Assembly (NCBI RefSeq): GCF_024138125.1
Contig: NZ_CP099993.1
Location: forward strand, 992,001 to 1,056,000
Direction of reading: 5' to 3'
DNA from: Halorussus salilacus
GTDB lineage: Archaea > Halobacteriota > Halobacteria > Halobacteriales > Haladaptataceae
Length of the DNA stretch: 64,000 bases
The notes under the pieces are model-generated. The model had not been told where the DNA came from. It saw only the letters and a program-made list of their open reading frames with translations, and did not search any database. A program made the position numbers and the translations under genes. Shown here one piece after another: positions 56,467-64,000 of this stretch. How positions within the stretch are numbered: the stretch's first letter is position 1; the number at the start of each line of letters is the position of its first letter.

Positions 56467-57189
56467 ATGACCGCCGCGTGGGACGACTGGGACCACATCG
56501 TCAAACTGGACCCGGACAAGACGCTCGTCGAGGGCGAGACCTTCGAGGACGTTTGCGAGACCGGTACCGACGCCCTCGAAATCGGGGGCACGACCGGCAT
56601 GACCGAGGAGAAGATGGAGCGGGTCATCGCGGCCTGTGGCAAGTACGACGTACCCATCTATCAGGAGCCGAGCAACCCGGCCGTCGTGGTCGAGCGCGAG
56701 GAACTCGACGGCTACCTCGTGCCGACCGTGCTGAACGCGGGCGACGTGTTCTGGGTCACGGGCGCGCACGCCGAGTGGGCGCGCATCGACGACATCGACT
56801 GGTCGCGGACCTACTCGGAGGGGTACATCGTGCTCAACCCCGATTCGAGCGTCGCCGAGTACACCGACGCCGACTGCGGCCTCTCGCCCGAGGAGGTGGG
56901 GGCCTACGCCGAGGTCGCCGAACACCAGTTCGGCCAGCCCATCGTCTACGTCGAATACTCGGGGACGTTCGGCGACCCCGAGATCGTGGGGGCCGCCCGG
57001 GACGCCCTCGACGACGCCACCCTCTTCTACGGCGGGGGCATCCACGACTACGATTCGGCGTACGCCATGGCCGAGCGCGCCGACACCGTCGTGGTCGGCG
57101 ACCTCGTCCACGACGAGGGCGTCGACGCGGTACGGGAGACCGTCGAGGGCGCGAAGGACGCCGCGTGCGCGACCACCGGGTCGGTCTGA
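56467..57189 (+). CDS. Geranylgeranylglyceryl phosphate synthase
   Basis: A 240-aa TIM-barrel prenyltransferase (PcrB/GGGPS family) that joins geranylgeranyl diphosphate to sn-glycerol-1-phosphate, the first committed ether-lipid step. Family patterns are [41 protein letters not shown] and [20 protein letters not shown]. The start ATG 56467 begins the domain. It is the first core gene after the restriction cassette. Confidence 0.93.
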   Translation: MTAAWDDWDHIVKLDPDKTLVEGETFEDVCETGTDALEIGGTTGMTEEKMERVIAACGKYDVPIYQEPSNPAVVVEREELDGYLVPTVLNAGDVFWVTGAHAEWARIDDIDWSRTYSEGYIVLNPDSSVAEYTDADCGLSPEEVGAYAEVAEHQFGQPIVYVEYSGTFGDPEIVGAARDALDDATLFYGGGIHDYDSAYAMAERADTVVVGDLVHDEGVDAVRETVEGAKDAACATTGSV

Positions 57190-57385
57190 GCCCGGGGTAG
57201 CGGCCGCTTTCGGACTCCGTTTTCTCCCTCGCGCGACCTGCGATAGCTGTGCTTCCCGCGCTCGTCGCGTTCTCGTCGCCCCGGCCCCGGCGAGCGCCGG
57301 GACCGGGGCGACGAGGACAGCTGACCGGGGCGCATCGTGAACGTCTGACCGATTCATTCATCTATTCAGAGATTCAAGGGGACGC

Positions 57386-58330
57386 ATGAGCGCCATCGAG
57401 ACGGCCGGGCTGACCAAGTACTACGGCGACACCCGGGGCATCGAGGACCTCTCGCTGTCGGTACGGGAGGGCGAGGTGTTCGGGTTCCTCGGGCCGAACG
57501 GCGCGGGCAAGACCACGGCCATCCGGACCCTGCTCGGACTCATCTCGCCGACCGCGGGGTCGGCGACCGTGCTGGGCCGGGACGTGACCGACGAGCGCGA
57601 ACTCATCGAGGCCAAGCGCGACATCGGCTACCTCCCGAGCGACCCCGGCTTCGACGAGGGTGCGACCGGGCGGCGACTCGTCCGGTACCACGCCGACCTC
57701 AAGGGCGACGAGCGCAGCGACGAGCTACTGGAGCGATTCGACCCGCCGGTCGAGCGGGAGGTCGGCGAGTACTCCCGCGGGAACGTCCAGAAGCTCGCAC
57801 TCGTGCTGACGTTCATGCACGACCCCGACCTCGTGGTGATGGACGAACCCACCTCGGGGCTGGACCCCCTGATGCAGGAACGGCTCTACGAGTTCATCGA
57901 GGAAGAGCAGGCGCGGGGCACGACCTTCTTCTTCTCCAGTCACGTCCTGAGCGAGGTCCGGAAGGTCTGTGACCGCGTGGGCATCATCCGAGAGGGCCGA
58001 CTCGCGGCGCTGGAGGGCGTCGAGGAACTCCTCGACCGGAGCGGCAAGCGCGTGGCGGTCAGCGTCGAGGGCAGCCTCGACCCCGCCGACTTCGACATCG
58101 AGGGCGTCCACGACCTGAGCGTCGGCGACGCCGACGCCTCGTTCATGTACACGGGCGAGTACGACGCCCTGCTCGACCACCTCCGGAACTACCGGATTCG
58201 GGACATCGAGATCGAGGAGGCTCCCCTCGAAGCCGTGTTCATGAAGTTCTACGGCGACGCGCCCGACGGGGACGGGGGGGAGACGGTTCCGCAAGCCAAC
58301 GCCACCGCGGGAGGCGAGACCGATGCTTGA
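57386..58330 (+). CDS. ABC transporter ATP-binding protein (ABC-2 exporter)
   Basis: A 314-aa ATPase. Walker A GPNGAGKTTAIRTL, Q-loop region DIGYLPSDPGF, signature YSRGNVQKL (a variant of LSGGQ), Walker B LVVMDEPTSGLDP and H-loop SHVLSEVRK. The C-terminal 80 residues form the extension often found in CcmA/NatA-type exporters. It overlaps the permease gene by 8 bp and is followed by a TetR regulator. Confidence 0.93.
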   Translation: MSAIETAGLTKYYGDTRGIEDLSLSVREGEVFGFLGPNGAGKTTAIRTLLGLISPTAGSATVLGRDVTDERELIEAKRDIGYLPSDPGFDEGATGRRLVRYHADLKGDERSDELLERFDPPVEREVGEYSRGNVQKLALVLTFMHDPDLVVMDEPTSGLDPLMQERLYEFIEEEQARGTTFFFSSHVLSEVRKVCDRVGIIREGRLAALEGVEELLDRSGKRVAVSVEGSLDPADFDIEGVHDLSVGDADASFMYTGEYDALLDHLRNYRIRDIEIEEAPLEAVFMKFYGDAPDGDGGETVPQANATAGGETDA

Positions 58331-59123
58331 GATCGCCGGGTACGAGGCCGAGCGGAAGGTCAGGGGCGTCCTCGTGCTGTCGGCCCTGCTCGCGGCGATG
58401 TCGCTGCTGTTCGTCGCACTGTTTCCCTCCATCGCGGAGTCGGGCGCGGATTTGGACGCCTACATGGAGAGCCTCCCGCCCGCGATGCAGGCGGCGTTCG
58501 GCGCGACCGGCGCGTTCTCCATCGCGACCATCGAGGGCTTTCTGGCGGTCGAACTCTACCAGTTCTTCTGGTTGCTGATGCTGGGCATCTACCTCGCGTA
58601 TCAGGCGGGCGGACTCATCGCGGGCGACGTCGAGCGCGACCGCATGGACGTTCTGCTCGCCGCGCCCGTCTCCCGTCGGCGGGTCGTGGTCGAGAAGTTC
58701 GCCTCGCTGGTGCCGGGCGTCCTCGCGCTCAACCTCGTGGTCGGCGCGGCGGTGTACGCGACCGTCCTCGCCATCGGCGAGTCCATCGCGGTCGCCGACC
58801 TCGCGATGGTCCACCTGCTGTCGATACCCTACCTGCTCGCGTGCGGGGCCATCGGTCTCGTGCTGTCGGTCGCGTTCGACGACGCCGACGTCGCCAAGCG
58901 GGGCGGTCTCGGGGCCATCTTCGGCCTGTTCCTGCTCGATACGGTGAGCGAGTCGGCCGACCTCGCACTGCTCGGCGCGGTGAGTCCCACCAGATACTAC
59001 GACCCGACCGCGGTCCTCGTGTCGGGCGAGTACGACCTCGCGGGCGCGGTCGTGTTGCTCGCGGCGACCGCGGCGCTGGTCGCCGCGAGCGCGTGGTGGT
59101 TCCGGAGGAAGGATATCGCATGA
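58323..59123 (+). CDS. ABC-2 type permease
   Basis: A 266-aa membrane protein with six hydrophobic helices, partner of the preceding ATPase. The first helix is GVLVLSALLAAMSLLFVALF, and the charged cytoplasmic loop DVERDRMDVLLAAPVSRRRV is typical of ABC-2 permeases. It is translated from an ATG inside the ATPase gene end. Substrate unknown. Confidence 0.9.
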   Translation: MLEIAGYEAERKVRGVLVLSALLAAMSLLFVALFPSIAESGADLDAYMESLPPAMQAAFGATGAFSIATIEGFLAVELYQFFWLLMLGIYLAYQAGGLIAGDVERDRMDVLLAAPVSRRRVVVEKFASLVPGVLALNLVVGAAVYATVLAIGESIAVADLAMVHLLSIPYLLACGAIGLVLSVAFDDADVAKRGGLGAIFGLFLLDTVSESADLALLGAVSPTRYYDPTAVLVSGEYDLAGAVVLLAATAALVAASAWWFRRKDIA

Positions 59124-59148
59124 GCCGAAACGAGGGGACCACCGACGG

Positions 59149-59754
59149 ATGAGGGGGTTCGGAGACGCCGAGCGCGAACGCATCCGCGAGCAACTCCGCG
59201 AGACCGGTCGGGACCTGTTCGCGCGATACGGCCTCGACAAGACCACCGTCGCCGACCTGACCGACCCCGCGGGCATCGCCACCGGGACCTTCTACCGGTT
59301 CTACGACTCGAAGGCCGAACTCTACTACGATGTCCTCCGGGAGGAGGGCGAGCGACTCGCCGAGGACATCGTCGCCGAGTCGTTCGAGGCCCACGACGAC
59401 CCCGAGGAGGCCATCGTCGCGTTCCTCACCCTGCTGTGCGACGAGATGGAGACGAACCCGCTGGTCCGTCGCCTCGTCGCCGACGACGACATGCGGCGGC
59501 TGACCGAGCAGTTCGGCGACGGGGAGATGGCGGCCGAGCGCGACGAGTCGCTTTCGTACCTCCGGCCCTTCATCGAGGAGTGGCAGGAGGAGGGGCGACT
59601 CAGAGACGGCGACCCGGACGCCCTCGCGGGCGTCCTCGGGGTCGCGAAGTTCGTCCCCTACCACCGCGAGGACTTCCGCGACGAGGAGTACTACCGGGAG
59701 GTCCGCGACGCGTTCATCGAGACGCTCGCGGCCGGGTTGGTCCGAATGGAGTAG
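59149..59754 (+). CDS. TetR family regulator
   Basis: A 201-aa protein. The N-terminal HTH is DLFARYGLDKTTVADLTDPA...TGTFYRFYDSKAELY (about residues 22-62). The C-terminal helices form the ligand-binding part. It lies 25 bp after the permease, same strand, so it probably represses the exporter operon and responds to its substrate. Confidence 0.9.
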   Translation: MRGFGDAERERIREQLRETGRDLFARYGLDKTTVADLTDPAGIATGTFYRFYDSKAELYYDVLREEGERLAEDIVAESFEAHDDPEEAIVAFLTLLCDEMETNPLVRRLVADDDMRRLTEQFGDGEMAAERDESLSYLRPFIEEWQEEGRLRDGDPDALAGVLGVAKFVPYHREDFRDEEYYREVRDAFIETLAAGLVRME

Positions 59755-59825
59755 GCTTCCGGCGACCGTCTCGTGCGGCCTCGTATGGCGATGCGCGACC
59801 GTCGGCGGCCGAGTCCGTAGACCGA

Positions 59826-60371
59826 CTACTCGCGTTTCGCCGCATCTTCGACCAGTTCGTACGCTTTTTCCCGGAGTTCGCCGGTCATGTGTAGGCCGTG
59901 GCTATCGACTCGGCGGACTAGCTTCTTGCCCTCTTCGGCGGTCATGTCTCGCACCTCGACTGCACGGACGATGACGCCGATAGTTCCCGTAACCGTCGCA
60001 CCGAGGCCGCGGGCGACGGTTCGGACTCGCCTGTCGTCGGAGACGACGCCGACGTTCCTCCCGGAACCGATTCCGTGGAGAACGTCGGATATCACCGCCA
60101 CGTCGCCGTTTACTTCGCGCTCGTCGAGCACGTCCTTCGCCTCCTCGTAGCGCGACGGAGTGTCGGGAGTCCCAACGTACTGAAGGAAATCCGGAGGCTC
60201 GTCGCTGTGAAGGTGTCGGTGGAGATTCGTCTTCGCCGGTTCGGTCGTCACCTCCGCCTCGACTCGTGGAAGGGGTCGGAGATTCCCATCGAGACAGGCG
60301 AGTAGATCGAGCTCTCCGAGCTGACCGAGGGCGATGAGTGTCGTCGCATCGACTAAAATCCGCCGCGTCAT
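59826..60371 (-). CDS. PIN domain toxin (DUF3368 type)
   Basis: A 181-aa PIN-like nuclease: RRILVDATTLIALGQLGELD with the first catalytic Asp near the N-terminus, NGDVAVISDVLHGIGSG and VVSDDRRVRTVARGLG with others. The start ATG 60371 overlaps the UPF0175 stop in an ATGA junction. It probably cleaves RNA when freed from the antitoxin. Confidence 0.85.
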   Translation of the reverse strand: MTRRILVDATTLIALGQLGELDLLACLDGNLRPLPRVEAEVTTEPAKTNLHRHLHSDEPPDFLQYVGTPDTPSRYEEAKDVLDEREVNGDVAVISDVLHGIGSGRNVGVVSDDRRVRTVARGLGATVTGTIGVIVRAVEVRDMTAEEGKKLVRRVDSHGLHMTGELREKAYELVEDAAKRE

Positions 60372-60670
60372 AGCTCGCGCGCCGATTCGGCATCGGCCTC
60401 CAAGTCCTCGGGCGACAACTGCGAGGTCAGATTGCGCTCGCGGGCGATTTCGAACCACTCGCCCAGAGAGACTCCGGCGATTCGGGCCGCCTCGTTGACC
60501 GAGACCTCGCCCGATTGGTACCGTTCGACTGCGATTCGGACCCGGATATCACGGAGTCCCTCTTGGAGTGCTTTCCTGATGGTCGTGCTCTTGTCCTCTT
60601 CGAGCAGTTCCGCGACCTCTTCCAACGTTGCGTCTTCGTCGTCCGGAATCCGGGCGCTTATCGAGGGCAT
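60368..60670 (-). CDS. UPF0175 family antitoxin
   Basis: A 100-aa protein with the UPF0175 pattern MPSISARIPDDEDATLEEVA, EEDKSTTIRKALQEGL and a C-terminal HTH-like VSVNEAARIAGVSLGEWFEI. UPF0175 next to a PIN protein is an established toxin-antitoxin pairing. Start ATG 60670 is directly preceded by a 19-bp palindrome; 9 upstream codons are also open but would read through it. Confidence 0.87.
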   Translation of the reverse strand: MPSISARIPDDEDATLEEVAELLEEDKSTTIRKALQEGLRDIRVRIAVERYQSGEVSVNEAARIAGVSLGEWFEIARERNLTSQLSPEDLEADAESAREL

Positions 60671-60673
60671 GTA

Positions 60674-60692
60674 TACGCTGTAATACAGCGTA
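60674..60692 (-). promoter_or_regulatory. 19-bp palindromic operator of the toxin-antitoxin operon
   Basis: TACGCTGTA-a-TACAGCGTA is perfectly symmetrical and lies 3 bp upstream of the antitoxin start. In a leaderless operon this covers the transcription start, so binding would block initiation, as expected for autoregulation by the antitoxin. Confidence 0.65.
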
Positions 60693-60770
60693 ATCACGCA
60701 TAAAGCTACGCACGTTCTCCGTCGGCAGATATTACAACCGTTAAAAACCCCGAACGCCCATCAGGGACCG

Positions 60771-61607
60771 ATGACCGAGAATTCGGCCCGGGCGTTCGTG
60801 CCGGGCCACGTCACCGGCTTCTTCAGCGTCCACGAGGCCGACGACCCCGAACAGGCGGGGTCGCGCGGCGCGGGGCTGACCCTCTCGGAGGGCGTGACCG
60901 TCGAGGTCGAACCCGCCCACGAGACGGCGATGCAGTTGAACGACGAACCGGCCGCCGTCGAGGCGGTCACGCGGGTGCTCGACGCGCTCGACGCGGAGGC
61001 CCGCGTGACCGCCCGCACCGACCTGCCGGTCGGTGCGGGCTTCGGGGTCTCGGGCGGAGCCGCGCTCGGGACCGCGCTGGCGGCCAACCGGGTCTTCGAG
61101 TGCGGGCGGTCGGAGAACGAACTGGTCGCCATCGCCCACCGGGCGGAGGTCGAGGCCGGGACCGGACTCGGCGACGTGGTCGCGCAGGCCCGCGGCGGCG
61201 TCCCGATTCGGCTGGACCCCGGCGCGCCCGAGTACAACCGGATGGACGGCGTGCCCGCTCGGGCGCGCGTGGAGTACCTCACGCTCGGCGAGCGCTCGAC
61301 CGCCGAGGTGCTGTCGGGCGATACCCGGCGACTCTCGGAGGTCGGCGTGGACATGCTCGTCCGCCTCGTCGAGCGGCCCACCCTGCCGACGCTGATGGAC
61401 GCCTCCCGGGAGTTCGCGGCCGCGACCGACCTGCTCACGCCCGAAGTGCGCGAGGTGCTGGACGACGTGCGGGACGCCGACGGCGAGGCCGCGATGGCGA
61501 TGCTCGGCGAGACGGTGTTCGCCTTGGGGACCGGCATCTCCGACGCGGGCTACGACCCCGAGGTCTGCGAGACCCACCCCGCGGGCGCGACGCTGCGGAC
61601 CGAGTGA
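60771..61607 (+). CDS. Pantoate kinase
   Basis: A 278-aa GHMP-superfamily kinase, archaeal PoK, that phosphorylates pantoate for CoA synthesis. Patterns are ARAFVPGHVTGFFSVH at the N-terminus, the ATP loop LPVGAGFGVSGGAALGTALA (about residues 85-104), and AGTGLGDVVAQARGGVPIR. The partner enzyme phosphopantothenate synthetase is two genes downstream. Confidence 0.9.
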   Translation: MTENSARAFVPGHVTGFFSVHEADDPEQAGSRGAGLTLSEGVTVEVEPAHETAMQLNDEPAAVEAVTRVLDALDAEARVTARTDLPVGAGFGVSGGAALGTALAANRVFECGRSENELVAIAHRAEVEAGTGLGDVVAQARGGVPIRLDPGAPEYNRMDGVPARARVEYLTLGERSTAEVLSGDTRRLSEVGVDMLVRLVERPTLPTLMDASREFAAATDLLTPEVREVLDDVRDADGEAAMAMLGETVFALGTGISDAGYDPEVCETHPAGATLRTE

Positions 61608-61661
61608 CGCGCATCGCAACAGATATGGTGGCTTGGTGATAGTATCGACGGACCCACGACG

Positions 61662-62291
61662 ATGACTCAGCCGACCATCACGACCGACGCCACCGCCCGA
61701 CGCGACGCACCGCCAGACCGAGCCGTGATCGCGGTGACGGCCATCGGCGAGGGGGACTCGGCCGCGGTCGCCCGCGAGAGCGCCCGCGACCGGGCGGCGA
61801 CCGTGCGGGAGTCGCTGGCCGAGGACGCTCGGTCGCCCGACCGCATCGACACCGTCGAACTCCGGGTCGAGGACGCCGCCCAAGCGTTCGACCCCGACAC
61901 CGACGCGCCATACCGAGCGGTAGAACGGCTTCGCATCGAGTGTCACCCGGAAGCCGCCTCGGAGGTCGTCGTGCGCGCGACCGACGCGGGCGCGACGGTT
62001 CGGAACGTCAGCTTCGACCTGCGCGAAGACGAGCGCAGGCGACTGCAGGACGAGGCGCTCGCCGGGGCGATGGAACGGGCCAGAGAGAAGGCCGAGCGGG
62101 TCGCGGCCAGCGAGGGTCTCGCGGTCGGCGGGGTGCTGGACGTGTCGACGACCGACGACGACGCGGGGATGTCGAGCATCGTCGACGACGCGCTCGCCGG
62201 GAACGGGGGCGACGACCTCGGTCCGACCCCCGTCGTCGCCTCGGAGACCGTGGAAGTCGTCTACGAACTCGTCGACCCGGACGACGGATAG
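61662..62291 (+). CDS. SIMPL-domain (DUF541) protein
   Basis: A 209-aa protein with the SIMPL fold: TTDATARRDAPPDRAVIAVT, DEALAGAMERAREKAERVAA and TPVVASETVEVVYELVDP at the end. SIMPL proteins include outer-membrane and signalling proteins, and a role in oxidative stress has been noted in bacteria. No signal peptide is seen. It sits between two CoA-synthesis genes, all in one direction, 54 bp and 35 bp from them. Confidence 0.85.
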   Translation: MTQPTITTDATARRDAPPDRAVIAVTAIGEGDSAAVARESARDRAATVRESLAEDARSPDRIDTVELRVEDAAQAFDPDTDAPYRAVERLRIECHPEAASEVVVRATDAGATVRNVSFDLREDERRRLQDEALAGAMERAREKAERVAASEGLAVGGVLDVSTTDDDAGMSSIVDDALAGNGGDDLGPTPVVASETVEVVYELVDPDDG

Positions 62292-62326
62292 GTCGATTTT
62301 TCCGGCTCCCGCCCGGAGCCTCGCCC

Positions 62327-63070
62327 ATGACCGACATCCCCGAGGACCACCCGCGGTACCAGTCGCTGCTCACTCGCCACCGAATCGAGGAGGGCGTGGA
62401 GTCGGGCATCACCAGCAAGCAGGGCCTCATCGCGGAGGGCCGCGGCGAGGCCTTCGACTACCTGCTCGGCGAGGAGACGATTCCGAGCGCCGAGGCGGCC
62501 GCGCGCGCCGCGGCCGCCCGGCTCCTGCTGGCCGACCACCCGGTCGTCTCGGTCAACGGCAACGTCGCGGCGCTCGTGCCCGGGGAGACGGTCGAACTCG
62601 CCGAGGCCGTCGGCGCGGACCTCGAAGTCAATCTGTTCAATCGCACCCCCGAGCGGATGGAGGCCATCGCCGACCACCTCCGCGAGCACGGCGCGGAGGA
62701 CGTGAAGGGACTCGAAGCCGACGCCCGGATTCCGGGGCTGGACCACGAGCGCGCGAAGGTCGACGCCGAGGGCATCCACGCCGCCGACGCGGTGGTCGTC
62801 CCGCTCGAAGACGGCGACCGCGCCGAGGCGCTGGCCGAGATGGGCAAGACCGAGGTCGTGATCGACCTGAATCCGCTGTCGCGGTCGGCTCAGACCGCCG
62901 CGATTCCCATCGTGGACAACATCCTCCGGGCGGTGCCGAATATTACGGAACACGCCCGCGAACTGGAGGATGCAAGCCGGGAGGAACTGGAAGCCATCGT
63001 CGCCGAGTTCGACCGCGAGGCGGCGCTAGAGGAAGCGGAGAGGGCGATTCGGCGGGGCGACCTCGACTGA
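62327..63070 (+). CDS. 4-Phosphopantoate--beta-alanine ligase
   Basis: A 247-aa archaeal phosphopantothenate synthetase that ligates phosphopantoate to beta-alanine with ATP. It has PRYQSLLTRHRIEEGVESGI, FDYLLGEETIPSAEAAARAA, VSVNGNVAALVPGE and EVVIDLNPLSRSAQTA. Start ATG 62327. With pantoate kinase it replaces bacterial PanC and PanK. Confidence 0.92.
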   Translation: MTDIPEDHPRYQSLLTRHRIEEGVESGITSKQGLIAEGRGEAFDYLLGEETIPSAEAAARAAAARLLLADHPVVSVNGNVAALVPGETVELAEAVGADLEVNLFNRTPERMEAIADHLREHGAEDVKGLEADARIPGLDHERAKVDAEGIHAADAVVVPLEDGDRAEALAEMGKTEVVIDLNPLSRSAQTAAIPIVDNILRAVPNITEHARELEDASREELEAIVAEFDREAALEEAERAIRRGDLD

Positions 63071-63156
63071 GGAGCGGAACGCCTCGGCTCGCCGGGTCGG
63101 TCCTCGCCGCAAAAATCGCAGTACCGCGCGTCGCCCGGTGCGACGTGTCTTCCGAT

Positions 63157-63351
63157 TCAGAGCCGCTGGACGTTGGTCGCTCGCGGGCCCTTGTCGGCCT
63201 GTTCGATGTCGAATTCGATCTCCTCGCCCTCTTCGAGGTCGGGTCCGCCGACGTCCTCCATGTGGAAGAACACGTCGTCGTCCGCGTCGTCGGTCGAGAT
63301 GAAACCGTAGCCGCCTGTGTCGTTGAAGAAATCAACGTTTCCTTTCGCCAT
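63157..63351 (-). CDS. cspA: Cold-shock protein CspA family
   Basis: A 64-aa OB-fold cold-shock protein. RNP1 is GGYGFIS and RNP2 is VFFHMEDV; the N-terminus MAKGNVDFFNDTGGYGF is canonical for haloarchaeal Csp. It would bind single-stranded RNA/DNA as a chaperone. The TATA-like GTTATCC (read on the minus strand) lies about 27 nt before ATG 63351. Confidence 0.93.
   Translation of the reverse strand: MAKGNVDFFNDTGGYGFISTDDADDDVFFHMEDVGGPDLEEGEEIEFDIEQADKGPRATNVQRL

Positions 63352-64000
<649 letters not shown>

Noticed and set aside
59120-59152. 10-codon ORF MSRNEGTTDG between permease and TetR genes
   Set aside because: Overlaps both neighbours by ATGA junctions but is too short and featureless to call.

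Overview
The window is 64 kb of a haloarchaeal (class Halobacteria) chromosome. The evidence is high GC (roughly 70% in coding regions), strongly acidic proteins rich in Asp and Glu, leaderless-looking genes with TATA-like boxes about 26-30 nt before the start codon, a TFB initiation factor, SMC/ScpA, archaeal CoA, shikimate and ether-lipid enzymes, an AglD-like N-glycosylation enzyme, a Bat-type regulator, and Tat-dependent secretion. A Halorussus-like genus would fit, but that is an inference.

Layout. 1-9.5 kb: two Na+/Ca2+ exchanger-type proteins, aroE, a helix-hairpin-helix protein, a pabB-pabA-pabC cluster making p-aminobenzoate from chorismate, a Rieske protein, an HTH/zinc-ribbon protein, and a PAS-GAF-Bat regulator with a DUF7344 protein. 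9.5-16.1 kb: sugar nucleotidyltransferase, Dph6-like ligase, DUF373 protein, GNAT, a low-GC islet with an unknown membrane protein, an endonuclease III gene with an aberrant 3' third, a membrane protein/DUF371 pair and a 50-aa Cys-rich protein. 16.2-25.6 kb: a frameshifted glycoside hydrolase family 2 gene, a coiled-coil protein behind a hairpin-rich leader, SppA, DUF7123, AglD, a repeat-filled gap, a DUF84 NTPase, a membrane protein and a BtuF-like protein. 25.8-35.6 kb: tfb, aroD, a zinc-ribbon membrane protein, archaeal DHQ synthase II, an orphan sugar-binding protein and a DUF7537 protein (both without the lipobox Cys), and ppsA. 35.6-46.3 kb: PhzF, a phosphoribosyltransferase, MTA phosphorylase, the DUF7518-smc-scpA operon, a large structured intergenic element, and gatB. 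46.4-57.2 kb: MATE transporter, topA, and an accessory cassette inserted at the topA 3' end (HTH protein, restriction-enzyme fragment, unknown 94-aa protein behind a switch-like leader, complete type IIG restriction-modification enzyme), then GGGP synthase. 57.3-64 kb: ABC-2 exporter with TetR regulator, UPF0175/PIN toxin-antitoxin pair, pantoate kinase, SIMPL protein, phosphopantothenate synthetase, CspA, a dispersed repeat, and the start of thi4.

Genes that work together: aroE, aroD and DHQ synthase II supply chorismate, which PabABC uses. Pantoate kinase and phosphopantothenate synthetase are consecutive steps of archaeal CoA synthesis. Smc and ScpA form the condensin core. UPF0175 and PIN form a type II toxin-antitoxin module behind a palindrome.

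Most promising novelties: (a) 51791-51900, where the predicted transcript starts with a compact three-way junction whose 3' strand can instead form a hairpin abutting the AUG, a riboswitch-like layout; (b) 44409-44689, a two-domain structured intergenic element; (c) a dispersed repeat at 23.2 and 63.5 kb with a compensatory base-pair change in its hairpin; (d) a cassette flanked by a 38-bp duplication of the topA 3' end; (e) two adjacent exported proteins that both lack the lipobox cysteine; (f) an endonuclease III gene with a 141-bp in-frame insert and a low-GC tail. All coordinates, repeats and pairings were read by eye; no database search or folding program was run.
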